The position numbers and the translations under genes were made by a program. From positions 1,984,001 to 2,048,000 of the forward strand of contig NZ_CP136865.1 in assembly GCF_045689245.1 (NCBI RefSeq): 64,000 nucleotides of DNA, read 5' to 3'. The DNA is from Congregibacter brevis (GTDB lineage Bacteria > Pseudomonadota > Gammaproteobacteria > Pseudomonadales > Halieaceae). Shown here piece by piece: positions 1 through 9,486 of this stretch (position 1 is its first letter; every line of letters starts with the position of its first letter). Below the pieces are notes generated by a model, which saw only the letters and a list, made by a program, of their open reading frames with translations, searched no databases and had not been told where the DNA came from.

Positions 1-1065
1 TTTAAGGCTCGGGAGGCCGCGCCCCTGGATCGGGAGCACATGTACTACGGACGTATGGGGACGCCCACCACCCGTGCTCTGGAAGATGCAGTCTGTGAAC
101 TGGATGGTAGCGTCGGTGCGGTGCTCTCAACGTCGGGCACAGCCTCGATGGCCAGTATCCTCAACTGCTTTTTATCACCGGGCGATCATCTGCTTATGGT
201 CGACAGTGTCTACGGGCCTACGCGCAAGTTCTGTGTGGGCAGCCTTGCGCGTCGGGGCGTCAGAACGACGTTTTATGACCCTTTGATGGGCGACGACTTG
301 GAAGCACTGGTGGAAGACAGTACGCGGATGATTTTCATGGAGTCTCCAGGGTCTGCTACCTTTGAGATTCAGGATGTCCCCGCGCTCGTTGCCGTCGCAA
401 AGAAATATGGTCTGCTCACGGCGATCGATAACACATGGGCAACTCCTCTGTTGTTTGATCCGCTGGATTTCGATGTGGATCTTTCTATGCAATCAGGCAC
501 CAAATATCTCAATGGGCATGCGGACTGCCTATTTGGCGTGACTACAACTCGCAGTCCCGAACTGTATACCCAGTTGCACCATCACACTCTGGCACACGGG
601 ATGCACCTGGCTCCCGATGACGCCAACCTCGCACTGCGGGGCATGCGCACACTGGCGATAAGATTAGCGGCTCATGATCGGGGAGCTCGGACCGTTGCCA
701 AATGGCTAGAATCCCAGCCCCGGGTGACTCGGCTCCTCCATCCTGCGTGGGAGTCCTGCCCCGGACACAAAACCTTCGAACGGGATTTTCAGGGGGCTAA
801 CGGGCTCTTTGGCACGATCGTGCGCCGAGAAAATGAGGCGGCGCTTGCCGCTTTTGTCGATGCTCTAGAGTTGTTCGGCGTGGGCTTTTCCTGGGGCGGT
901 TTTGAGAGCCTCTGCCTGCCAATGCAGGCTACGCGTAATCTACCGAGTCTGACATTGGCCGACGACGAGGTCTTGATTCGTTTGCACATTGGACTTGAAC
1001 ACCCGGACGATCTTATTGCGGATTTGGAAAAGGGCTTTGCTGCAATGGACAGGCTTAACCGGTAA
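1..1065 (+). CDS. metC: Cystathionine beta-lyase (5' end outside window)
   Basis: PLP enzyme of the Cys/Met metabolism family, expected to cleave cystathionine to homocysteine, pyruvate and ammonia in methionine synthesis. The frame is open from base 1 (FKAREAAPLDREHMYYGR), so the gene is cut by the window edge and the ATG at 40 is probably internal; about 35 residues of a roughly 390-residue family are missing. YYGRMGTPTT is the phosphate-binding stretch, and SGTKYLNGHAD carries the PLP lysine (bases 502-504). The gene is convergent with the next one, with only 2 bases between them. A related gamma-lyase or gamma-synthase activity is possible; the family is certain. Confidence 0.85.
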   Translation, partial: FKAREAAPLDREHMYYGRMGTPTTRALEDAVCELDGSVGAVLSTSGTASMASILNCFLSPGDHLLMVDSVYGPTRKFCVGSLARRGVRTTFYDPLMGDDLEALVEDSTRMIFMESPGSATFEIQDVPALVAVAKKYGLLTAIDNTWATPLLFDPLDFDVDLSMQSGTKYLNGHADCLFGVTTTRSPELYTQLHHHTLAHGMHLAPDDANLALRGMRTLAIRLAAHDRGARTVAKWLESQPRVTRLLHPAWESCPGHKTFERDFQGANGLFGTIVRRENEAALAAFVDALELFGVGFSWGGFESLCLPMQATRNLPSLTLADDEVLIRLHIGLEHPDDLIADLEKGFAAMDRLNR

Positions 1066-1067
1066 GC

Positions 1068-1823
1068 CTAGCCAGCTCGGTTTGCGAAAGCCAGGAAGTC
1101 TTCGCGAAGAGCCTTTGCTGCGACCTTAATAATCTCTTCACCCGCAGCGACTGTGGCTTGGGTTGGGTCCGAGCCTATGCGACCGTCGGCAAAGCGTCGA
1201 CGATAGTCGTCGGCATCGGTGAAACCACCGCTGGGAGCCACCTTCGGAGTGAGCTCTATATTGCGAACCTGTTCTGGGTGCGCTGCATAAGTTACCGCAA
1301 CTTCCGACGCCGTGGCGTGAGAGCCTTCATGTTTAGGATGCAAGTGCCTGCAAGTGTTCATAACACCTGGTAGATCCCACCAGTTGCGCTGCTTCATCGT
1401 GAGTGCGGGTATGCTGGAGTCTGCGCCTGCAAAACTGCGCTCGGCATAGACTTCAGAAAATGCTGCGGCGATCGTCGCAATGTTGCCCCCATGGCCATTA
1501 ATCCAATATATGCGCTCGAAGCCGTGGCGCCGCAGCGATGCGCTCCAGTCGACGATGGCTGCGATCATAGTGCTAGGCCGAAGGGTCATACTTCCCGGGA
1601 ATCCCAGATGGTGTTGGGCACAGCCAACACTGAAGGTCGGTCCCACTAGTATGTCAGGGTCGTCCGAGGCGGCTGCCTCTGCGATCACCGTAGGGCAAAT
1701 GGCATCGGTGCCTATGAGTCCGGTGGGGCCGTGTTGCTCCATAGATCCGATGGGCAAGATGATGCTGCGGCTGCGCTCAAGATAGGCTTCCACGTCGCAC
1801 CAGGTCGAGAGTGCCATGAGCAT
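1068..1823 (-). CDS. Creatininase-family amidohydrolase
   Basis: This 251-residue protein belongs to the creatininase / creatinine amidohydrolase family of metal-dependent amidohydrolases. Visible signatures are IGSMEQHGP near residue 26 and GTDA a few residues later (metal ligands Glu, His, Asp), and the hallmark NGHGGN near residue 109. Length matches the family (about 240-260). The substrate cannot be read from sequence: members include creatininase, mycofactocin peptidase and FAPy hydrolases of riboflavin/F420 pathways, and no mycofactocin or riboflavin genes lie nearby. It stands alone on the minus strand, 79 bases from the glycosyltransferase gene. Confidence 0.8.
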   Translation of the reverse strand: MLMALSTWCDVEAYLERSRSIILPIGSMEQHGPTGLIGTDAICPTVIAEAAASDDPDILVGPTFSVGCAQHHLGFPGSMTLRPSTMIAAIVDWSASLRRHGFERIYWINGHGGNIATIAAAFSEVYAERSFAGADSSIPALTMKQRNWWDLPGVMNTCRHLHPKHEGSHATASEVAVTYAAHPEQVRNIELTPKVAPSGGFTDADDYRRRFADGRIGSDPTQATVAAGEEIIKVAAKALREDFLAFANRAG

Positions 1824-1902
1824 GTTCGGCTCCTTAATTTAGTGAAGGGGCAAAGCACTGACGTGCTACTTCGCCATTACTTGTTCTGTTGAAGCGTTTG
1901 GC

Positions 1903-3015
1903 CTATCTGTTTGAAGCAATCAGCTCTTCGTAAACCGCCAAAGTGTCTGTAGCCATTATATCCAGAAGAAACTGATCATTGCGGCGCGGAGGCGCGACCT
2001 GGCCTGCAAGGATAGCTGTTATCTGCTCTGCCGCTGCTGCCGTATCACGAACGGCTACTGCTCCCCGGGGATACAGGGCTGCCAGTATCTCTGCGACGCC
2101 GCCATGAGCGTAGCCCACGACGGGACGCCCTTCGCTGAGAGGTTCGAGAACGGTTCGTCCAAAGGATTCGGGTTGCGTGGAGAGTGACAATACGATGTCC
2201 GAAACTGCATAAATATCTCGAAGATCACCGCGATGCCCTGCGAAGCTAATGTGTGTGGCCAATCCTCGCTTTTCCACTGCTGCGTAGAGTTCCCGGGCAT
2301 AGGCAATACGTTTTGGGTCTTCTCCACCTACGATTAGGCCGTGCACCGGCAGCCCTTCGTCGCGAAGCCGCGCAATCACATCCATGAAATCATGATGGCC
2401 CTTAAGACGGGTGAGACGGCCAGCCATGGTAATCACCCGCTGATCCAGTAGCTGTGGAAACTCGCGATACCAGTCTGACAGCCACTTTTCGGTGGCCTGG
2501 TGTCCTCTTGGAAACTCCAGAGGATTAATGCCGCGATAAATCAGCCGGAGTTTCTCCGGGGCGCAACTCGGATAGTTCTCCAGTACGTAGTCTCTGATGG
2601 ATTCAGAGACCACAATCACCCGTTCACCGCAGGTTACAATCTCGCTGTACCGACTGACCGAGTGCATGCCATGCACCGTGGTGACCAAGCGGGGGCGGGA
2701 CGCTGGATCCATACCGCGCCATGCTAACCAGCAAACCCATCCGGGCATCCGTGATCGAAGATGGAGAACGTCAAACTGCTGGGACGCAAGCCAACGACGC
2801 AGAGGACGAACATGGCGAAGCGTAAGTGGCGATTTTTTCCCCAGGGCCCATTGAATATGTTTAGAGCCTTGTTTTTCAAGCCGGGTTACGAGACGGCCGC
2901 CACCAGAGAGCACGCTGGATTCGTGGCCCGCTTGGACAAGCGCTTTGGCAATATCCAAGGTGCCCCGTTCTACACCCCCGGTGTCTAAAGCGGGGAGAAC
3001 CTGCAATACCTTCAT
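1903..3015 (-). CDS. GT4-family glycosyltransferase
   Basis: A 370-residue GT-B glycosyltransferase, probably cytoplasmic and membrane-associated. The N-terminus MKVLQVLPALDTGGVERG is the acceptor-domain start typical of group 1 (GT4) enzymes. The nucleotide-sugar half contains GRLTRLKGH and the E-x7-E motif ESFGRTVLE near residue 290. Its start overlaps the msbA stop by 4 bases (ATGA, 3012-3015), so it is probably translated with msbA; this suggests a role in lipopolysaccharide core or another surface glycan. The sugar and acceptor are unknown. Confidence 0.85.
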   Translation of the reverse strand: MKVLQVLPALDTGGVERGTLDIAKALVQAGHESSVLSGGGRLVTRLEKQGSKHIQWALGKKSPLTLRHVRPLRRWLASQQFDVLHLRSRMPGWVCWLAWRGMDPASRPRLVTTVHGMHSVSRYSEIVTCGERVIVVSESIRDYVLENYPSCAPEKLRLIYRGINPLEFPRGHQATEKWLSDWYREFPQLLDQRVITMAGRLTRLKGHHDFMDVIARLRDEGLPVHGLIVGGEDPKRIAYARELYAAVEKRGLATHISFAGHRGDLRDIYAVSDIVLSLSTQPESFGRTVLEPLSEGRPVVGYAHGGVAEILAALYPRGAVAVRDTAAAAEQITAILAGQVAPPRRNDQFLLDIMATDTLAVYEELIASNR

Positions 3016-4868
3016 GCTTGCAACTGCTGCTGGTGAAGTTGGGCGTAAAGGCCCTGTTTGGCGAGTAACTCTTTGTGCGAGCCTAGTTCAACGACGCTGC
3101 CCTGATCCATCACCGCGATGCGATCAACCTGCTCTACGGTAGAAAGTCTGTGGGCAATGATAATGGCTGTTCGCCCGGTGAGGATACGCTGCAAAGCTTG
3201 TTGAATCAGTCCTTCACTCTCCGCATCCTGAGCTGAGGTAGCTTCGTCCAGAATCAAGATGGGCGCGTTTTTCAAAAACGCCCGTGCCAGTGCCAGACGC
3301 TGGCGCTGACCTCCGGAAAAATCGTCGCCTTCTTCTCGAAGTACTGTGTCCAGCCCCGCCGGGAGGCGGCTCACAAAGTCCAAAGCGTTAGCTTGAGAAA
3401 GTGCTTCGGTAATGGCCTCGTCACTGGCCCCCTCCAGATCGCCATAGGCAATGTTTTCACGCACACTCGCCGCAAATAAGGTTGTGTGTTGACTGACGAA
3501 GGCTATCTGGCGCCTAAGCTCGGAAAGGCGGAGCGATTCCATGGGTACCCCGTCCAGAAACAGTGAATCTGCAGGTGGGGGGTATTGTGCGGCGAGCAGA
3601 TTAACCAAGGTGGTTTTACCAGATCCGGAGCGCCCTACAAGAGCCAGTGTTTCGCCAGACGTAATGTCTAGAGAAATACCATGAAGAGTGTCTTCCGCCG
3701 TACCCGGATAACGAAAATGCAGATCACATAGAGTGTAAGCACCTTGGGAAGGCTCGTTCAGGGGTCTTCCCGACGTGCTTTCCGTACTCTGATCGAGGAC
3801 CTCGAACACGCTCTCAGCGGCTGCAATGCCGCGCTGGATTCGTGCGTTAACCTGGGTGAGCTGGCGTAGAGGTTTTGCTACGAGGCTAGCAGCGGTTATG
3901 TAGGCAAGAAACTGACCAGAATCCATGCTTCCACGTAGCGCGGGATCTAAACCAAACCAGAAGAGGCCGGCAAGCGCAGTGTAGGTTAACCACTGGATAA
4001 TCGGTGTGCTGATCTCGTTCACTCTCGCCAGCTTCAGATCCTGACTCAGTGCATAGCGACTGCGTTCTTCAAAGCGCGCATTCTCAGAGGCTGTGCCACC
4101 GTAACCACGAACCACCGGAAAGCCTCGTATAGCTTCGGCAGCAACACGGGTAATGCCACCCATGGAGTCCTGTATCCGACGGCTGTACTTTTTAAATTGA
4201 GAAGAGGCGAGGCTGATGATGCCGCCGATGATTGGGGCCAGTACGACGAACAGCAGTGAAAGCTTCCAATTGAGATAAAAGATGTAGCTTAATAATGCGA
4301 TTACCGTGAGTCCTTCGCGGACGATCACTTTGATGGCAGTCGATGCCGCAGCGGCGACTTGCTCAATATTGAAAGTAATCAGAGAAATAAGCTCAGCGGA
4401 ATTGCGCTGGGCCAGATAGGCCGCCGGCAAATTGTTGATGTGAGCGAAGACATCCAGACGTAGCTGATTAACCACATGCCGTGCCACATAGGTAATGTAG
4501 TAGCTACCCAGGTATGAGCCGATGCCTCGCACTGAAACTATCGCAACGAGTGCCAGCGGCAGAAACAGGTGCACGTTCTCTGCTTGGTTTAGTCCAAATC
4601 GCTTCTCCCAGTTGCTAAGCGTGCTGGAGCTCAGAATGCCCGTGTTGCCTAGAGGGCTACCGTCAAAAGCGGCGGGCAGATACTGCATTAACCCGGCAAA
4701 AGCGGACTGGGTCGCCGCGTACAGTACGAAGCCAAACATACTGACCAAAAATGCTGGCCAGTGCGGGCGTACGTACCGAAGCAAGCGCCCATAGGTTTGC
4801 AAGCCCCCGGAGGTTTGCAAGGCATTATCCTGTGTCGGCATGTCAGTCTGTTGAGCGTCTTTATTCAA
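3012..4868 (-). CDS. msbA: Lipid A export ABC transporter MsbA
   Basis: A 618-residue half-transporter with an N-terminal six-helix membrane domain (about 35-335) and a C-terminal ATPase. It should flip lipid A-core across the inner membrane as a homodimer. The ATPase has Walker A GRSGSGKT (412-419), signature FSGGQRQR (517-524; Phe replaces the usual Leu), Walker B ILILDE (537-542) and the switch His at 573. Transmembrane stretches such as VRGIGSYLGSYYITYVA and VIVREGLTVIALL resemble MsbA rather than peptide or drug exporters. It has a longer N-terminal tail than the E. coli protein. The overlapping glycosyltransferase supports an envelope role. Confidence 0.85.
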   Translation of the reverse strand: MNKDAQQTDMPTQDNALQTSGGLQTYGRLLRYVRPHWPAFLVSMFGFVLYAATQSAFAGLMQYLPAAFDGSPLGNTGILSSSTLSNWEKRFGLNQAENVHLFLPLALVAIVSVRGIGSYLGSYYITYVARHVVNQLRLDVFAHINNLPAAYLAQRNSAELISLITFNIEQVAAAASTAIKVIVREGLTVIALLSYIFYLNWKLSLLFVVLAPIIGGIISLASSQFKKYSRRIQDSMGGITRVAAEAIRGFPVVRGYGGTASENARFEERSRYALSQDLKLARVNEISTPIIQWLTYTALAGLFWFGLDPALRGSMDSGQFLAYITAASLVAKPLRQLTQVNARIQRGIAAAESVFEVLDQSTESTSGRPLNEPSQGAYTLCDLHFRYPGTAEDTLHGISLDITSGETLALVGRSGSGKTTLVNLLAAQYPPPADSLFLDGVPMESLRLSELRRQIAFVSQHTTLFAASVRENIAYGDLEGASDEAITEALSQANALDFVSRLPAGLDTVLREEGDDFSGGQRQRLALARAFLKNAPILILDEATSAQDAESEGLIQQALQRILTGRTAIIIAHRLSTVEQVDRIAVMDQGSVVELGSHKELLAKQGLYAQLHQQQLQA

Positions 4869-4977
4869 GTGTCTTAACTAGGCGAAGCGTGATGACATTG
4901 TACGGGATGCTTGGGAGTCGGGCATCCGCTGACCCAGACTTTGCTAGACTCGCCGTATCGTCTTTTGAGGAACCACC

Positions 4978-6264
4978 ATGCTCCGATTTATCCAAGCAAG
5001 CTCACTCGTCGCAATGTGCGCCATCGCACCCCAGCTTATGGCCTTTGACGAGCTCGCTTACTACAAGTACCTGCATGAAAACCCCGAGCTTTCTTTCCAG
5101 GAAGAGCAAACAGCCGCAACGCTGGCTAAAACGCTGGGAGATGCAGGTTTTACCGTGACCAGTGGTGTCGGAGGACATGGATTGGTTGCCATGATGCAGA
5201 ACGGGGAGGGGCCTACCCTTATGGTCCGCGCCGACATGGATGGACTGCCTGTTGAAGAGGATACGGGGCTCCCCTACGCCAGCACCGTACGTGCAAAAGA
5301 GATGAATGGTCAGGACGTCTCCGTTATGCATGCCTGCGGCCACGACGTGCATATGACCGTGGTGACAGCAGCTGCACTGGAACTGGTGAATAGAAGAGAT
5401 GAGTGGCAGGGAACACTCATGGTGATTATGCAGCCGGCAGAAGAGCGAGGTGCAGGCGCTCGAGACATGCTTGCGGACGGCCTTTTTGAGCGATTCCCTC
5501 AGCCGGACTACAACCTGTCGGTGCACACAATTGCGACCCTACCCGCGGGTAAAATCGGATACATTTCTGGCTGGATGATGGCCAATGTGGATAGCGTGGA
5601 TATCACGCTCCATGGAGTAGGTGGCCATGGAGCCTATCCCCACACGGCAAAGGACCCTGTGGTTCTCGCTGCCGCAGTGATTATGGACTTGCAAACGTTG
5701 GTATCACGATCCATTCATCCAGCGGAGCCCGGGGTGGTCACTGTGGGCTCGATCCATGCTGGCACCAAGCACAATATTATCTCCGATAAAGCGACGCTCC
5801 AGTTAACCGTGCGTTCTTACTCAGATGAGGTGCGAGAGACGCTTCTGTCGGGGATAGAGCGCATAACCGTAAACCAGGCAGAAGCCTTGGGTTTTCCCGA
5901 AGACCAACTGCCAGAAGTTAAGGTCCTAAACGAATACACTCCGGCGCTTTGGAATAACCCGGAATTGGTTGCTCGGGGTGTTGCTGCAATGCGCGCGGAG
6001 TTGGGCGACGATGCGTTGGCTGAGATCCCCAAAGAAATGGGGGGCGAGGATTTCTCCCGCTATGGACGTACCGACGCGAAAATACCCTCTTTCATGATTC
6101 GCGTAGGCACTGTGCCCGAGTCACTGTGGGAGGCGGCAGGTCGCGGTGAGGCTCGCCTGCCTTCGTTACACTCTGCGTTCTTTGCACCGGATCCGGTTCC
6201 TACTTTGGAAACAGGTCGTCGGGCCATCACCGCGATGGCCTTGGACTTATTGGCGAAACCCTGA
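4978..6264 (+). CDS. Exported M20 amidohydrolase / peptidase
   Basis: This 428-residue protein belongs to the M20D amidohydrolases (hippurate hydrolase, N-acyl-amino-acid and IAA-amino-acid hydrolases). Signatures are RADMDGLPVEEDTGLPY, MHACGHDVHM (metal-binding Cys and His), PAEERGAGA and GGEDFSRYG near the C-terminus. The first about 22 residues (MLRFIQASSLVAMCAIAPQLMA) look like a Sec signal peptide, so it probably acts in the periplasm, which is less common in this mostly cytoplasmic family. AGGA at 4968-4971 precedes the ATG. A TGCTAGACT sequence ending at 4950 resembles an extended -10 element. The substrate is unknown. Confidence 0.85.
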   Translation: MLRFIQASSLVAMCAIAPQLMAFDELAYYKYLHENPELSFQEEQTAATLAKTLGDAGFTVTSGVGGHGLVAMMQNGEGPTLMVRADMDGLPVEEDTGLPYASTVRAKEMNGQDVSVMHACGHDVHMTVVTAAALELVNRRDEWQGTLMVIMQPAEERGAGARDMLADGLFERFPQPDYNLSVHTIATLPAGKIGYISGWMMANVDSVDITLHGVGGHGAYPHTAKDPVVLAAAVIMDLQTLVSRSIHPAEPGVVTVGSIHAGTKHNIISDKATLQLTVRSYSDEVRETLLSGIERITVNQAEALGFPEDQLPEVKVLNEYTPALWNNPELVARGVAAMRAELGDDALAEIPKEMGGEDFSRYGRTDAKIPSFMIRVGTVPESLWEAAGRGEARLPSLHSAFFAPDPVPTLETGRRAITAMALDLLAKP

Positions 6265-6291
6265 TGCCTTGAATTTGCGCGGCGCCGGGCC

Positions 6292-9200
6292 TTAGGCAGT
6301 CGCTGGTTTTTGCGGTTCCTGAGGCAGTGGCTTGTTGTTCTTTCGTGCGGCCCAGCGGGTTCTTAAAGCTGTAGGTAGTGCCAGCAAAGCCGGTGTCGCT
6401 ATCAGCGTCAGTACTGTTGCGAAGGACAGACCAAACACAATGGCTTGAGACAGCGGGCCCCAGAACGTCGCCATCTGCCCCCCTGCCGTGATACTGCGAT
6501 TTACGATATCTATAGATAAGTCGCAAGCCAGCGGTAGGAGTCCAAAGACAGTTGTTACCGTCGTGAGCATAACGGGACGGAGTCGCTGCGCTGCGGCGCG
6601 GACGATGGCGTCTTGCACGCTCAGTTCGGGGCTCTCTGCCCGCACAACATTAAACGTGTCGATGAGTACGATATTGTTGTTCACGACGATACCGGCCAGT
6701 GCGACGACTCCGACTCCTGTGAGAATCGCGCTGAACGGATTGCCGGTGATGATCAGGCCCAATAAAACACCGGCGGTAGACATGATAACGGCTAGAAGTA
6801 TCAATCCGCTCTGGTAGAAGCTATTGAACTGCGTCACCAGCAATACGAACATCAATAGGAGTGAGAGTAAAAAAGCACCCTGAACGAAGGCCATGGAGTC
6901 TGCTTGTTCTTCGTTTGCTCCGCGAAATTCAATATTTAGACGAGGATCAAAATCTTGCGTGCCCAGCCACTCTTGAATCTGCCCCACCATAGTGTCGGCA
7001 AGGACTCCCTGAACGACGTTAGCGCGGATACGCTCTACCGGAAAAGTATCAATACGCTGAAAAGTATCCACTCCTGGCGCAGGCTGAATGCGTACGAAAT
7101 TACTAAGGGGTATTTGCCCTTGCTCTGTGCTGATCCGTAAATCGTCCATGGCTCGAATACCGCGATCCTGGATCGGGAAGCGGGCTCGAATATCCACCGC
7201 GTCGTCAGCACCATCCGGCCGATACTCTGCTACTTTGACACCATTCGTAACTAACTGAAGAGCTACTCCCGCCGAGAGCACATCAGCTCCATACAGCGCG
7301 GCTTGAGCCCTATCAACCTGCATACGCCACTCGATCGAGGGCAAGGCGCGGGTATCATCTATGTCAATAAGCTCCGGGAGCGTATCGAGATAGTTATGAA
7401 TACGCAGCATGGCCGGTTCGAGGAGATCCCTATGCCTAGATTTGAGCTCGATCTGAATGGGCTTGCCCACAGGAGGGCCTTGCTCCATGGCGTTAACTTC
7501 TACTTTGATCCCAGCGAAGTCACGGGTGCGCTCTCGCAACTCACGCATAACAGCGAAGCCATCCCGATCTCGATCCCACTCGGGCACCAATTCCAAAAAG
7601 ATGCTGCCAATACGATCGTTGACTGCACCGCCGCCCATACCGCCGCCACCCGAGTTGCTTCCGGGCAGGATCGTACGTGTGTTCACAGACCGAATATCGG
7701 ACACCTGCAACACCTGACGCTCAACCTCCAGCACCAGGTTGTTCACGTCGCTCTCCGAGAAGTTGCCACGGCCGCTAACGGACATGGAGATAAACTGAGG
7801 ATCGGAGTCGTTGAAGAACACCATGCCCGCGCCGTACTTACCGTAGGCCCAGAAAACGCAAAAAAGTAGGGAGAAAATGGTTCCTACCGTGGTGAGTGGG
7901 TGGCCGGTGATCCATGCCATCATTCGGGCATAGGCCCCTGTAAGTGTGTTCAGGTGTGTTGGATCGCCATGATCAAGTTCTTCCATAGTCGCCTGAGCTG
8001 CGGCGCTGTGCACTGTGGGTTTGCCGAAAATGGAGCCCAATACCGGGCCGAACAAAAGCGCATAGACCAGTGAGCCGCTGAGTACCGTGAACACGGTGAC
8101 GGGCAGGTAGCGCATGAACTGGCCGGAAATACCGGGCCAAAAAATTAAAGGGAGGAATGCAGCTAGAGTGGTCGCCGTGGATGCAGTCACTGGCCAGAAC
8201 ATACGTTTGACAGCCTCAGAATAAGCTTCTTTGTGTTCTATGCCTTCGCTCATCTTCCGATCAGCGTACTCGGTTACCACGATCGCTCCGTCAATGAGCA
8301 TTCCGAGCCCCAACAACATGCCGAACATGACCATGAAATTGAAGGTATAGCCCAGCTGGTAAATAATGATTATCGAGAACAGCAGAGAGAAGGGGATACC
8401 CAGTCCGACAATCACGCCACTTCTAAAACCCATCGCTGCGACCACGATAACCATGACGAGCGCGAGCGCTGTCATAATATTGCCTTGAAGCTCAGTGACC
8501 TGAACTTGAGCAAATTCGGCAGTGTTCTGCGACGGTACAACAGCGATGGTTGAGGGTAATCCTGCCGTGGACTCCTCGACCACTTTTAAAACTGCTTCTG
8601 AGGTATCAATAACGTTAGCGTCCACGCGTTTTTTGACTTCTACGGTCATCGTCTCTACGCCGTTGAAGCGCGCGTGGCTGGTTCGATCCTTAAACGTCCG
8701 GCGGATACTTGCAACATCAGACAGGGTGACCACTGAGTCGCCGCTCACTTGAACAGGTAAGTCCATGATGTCGCTGGCAGACTCCACCACCGAGGGAACT
8801 TTCACCGAGAAGCGACCCTTGCCGGTGTCTACGCTGCCCGCGGGAATCAGGCGATTGTTACGCTGCAGGATGTTTACCAGAGACTCACTGGAGATCTGAT
8901 AGGCCTCAAGTGCCTGCGGGTCAATAATGACTTCGAGAACTTCCTCACGATCGCCTCTTATCTCGGCGCTAAGAACCGAGGGAATAGATTCGATATCGTC
9001 TCTTAACTTCAGGGCTGTCTCATAAATTTGCCGCTCGCTGGCCCCGCGGCTGAGAAGGTTAATCTGGATAAGTGGGAAGTCATCAACGTCCAGCTCTCGA
9101 ACGATGGGCTCTTCCGCAGTGGAGGGTATTTCTGACTTCCCTCTGTCCACGGCTTCGCGCACGTCAGTAAGGGCCACGTTGAGGTCTACGCTCGGCTCGA

Positions 9201-9486
9201 ACTCCACAAACAGGGTGGCATAGCCCTCGGAAGCTGTCGCGCTGATCTCTTTGAGCCCCTCGATCTTCCTTAGCTCTATCTCCATGGGTTGGATAAGTAA
9301 GCGTTCGGAGTCTTCCGGGGAAATTCCCTCGTGAGGAATTCCGATATAAAAGTAGGGCAGCACGATGTGTGGATCGTTCGCAATGGGTAAGGCCGATCGT
9401 GAAATCAAGCCAGCGAGGACCAGTACGCCCATCAGCATGAGCGTACTACGAGATCGGTTGATCGCCTTGTCTATGTAGCTGCTCAT
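6292..9486 (-). CDS. RND efflux permease
   Basis: A 1064-residue inner-membrane RND transporter with the usual two-fold layout: a first membrane helix near 15-32, a periplasmic porter region, a helix block around 335-500, a second porter region and a C-terminal helix block around 865-1045. It should work with the adjacent adaptor and an outer-membrane channel that is not in this window. In helix 4 the sequence is LIDGAIVV (Asp399-Gly400) where AcrB has two aspartates, and helix 10 reads VVNNNIVLID where AcrB has the proton-relay lysine. These features place it outside the AcrB/MexB core group. A Gly-rich loop (SGGGGMGGG) lies near residue 610. Substrates unknown. Confidence 0.9.
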   Translation of the reverse strand: MSSYIDKAINRSRSTLMLMGVLVLAGLISRSALPIANDPHIVLPYFYIGIPHEGISPEDSERLLIQPMEIELRKIEGLKEISATASEGYATLFVEFEPSVDLNVALTDVREAVDRGKSEIPSTAEEPIVRELDVDDFPLIQINLLSRGASERQIYETALKLRDDIESIPSVLSAEIRGDREEVLEVIIDPQALEAYQISSESLVNILQRNNRLIPAGSVDTGKGRFSVKVPSVVESASDIMDLPVQVSGDSVVTLSDVASIRRTFKDRTSHARFNGVETMTVEVKKRVDANVIDTSEAVLKVVEESTAGLPSTIAVVPSQNTAEFAQVQVTELQGNIMTALALVMVIVVAAMGFRSGVIVGLGIPFSLLFSIIIIYQLGYTFNFMVMFGMLLGLGMLIDGAIVVTEYADRKMSEGIEHKEAYSEAVKRMFWPVTASTATTLAAFLPLIFWPGISGQFMRYLPVTVFTVLSGSLVYALLFGPVLGSIFGKPTVHSAAAQATMEELDHGDPTHLNTLTGAYARMMAWITGHPLTTVGTIFSLLFCVFWAYGKYGAGMVFFNDSDPQFISMSVSGRGNFSESDVNNLVLEVERQVLQVSDIRSVNTRTILPGSNSGGGGMGGGAVNDRIGSIFLELVPEWDRDRDGFAVMRELRERTRDFAGIKVEVNAMEQGPPVGKPIQIELKSRHRDLLEPAMLRIHNYLDTLPELIDIDDTRALPSIEWRMQVDRAQAALYGADVLSAGVALQLVTNGVKVAEYRPDGADDAVDIRARFPIQDRGIRAMDDLRISTEQGQIPLSNFVRIQPAPGVDTFQRIDTFPVERIRANVVQGVLADTMVGQIQEWLGTQDFDPRLNIEFRGANEEQADSMAFVQGAFLLSLLLMFVLLVTQFNSFYQSGLILLAVIMSTAGVLLGLIITGNPFSAILTGVGVVALAGIVVNNNIVLIDTFNVVRAESPELSVQDAIVRAAAQRLRPVMLTTVTTVFGLLPLACDLSIDIVNRSITAGGQMATFWGPLSQAIVFGLSFATVLTLIATPALLALPTALRTRWAARKNNKPLPQEPQKPATA

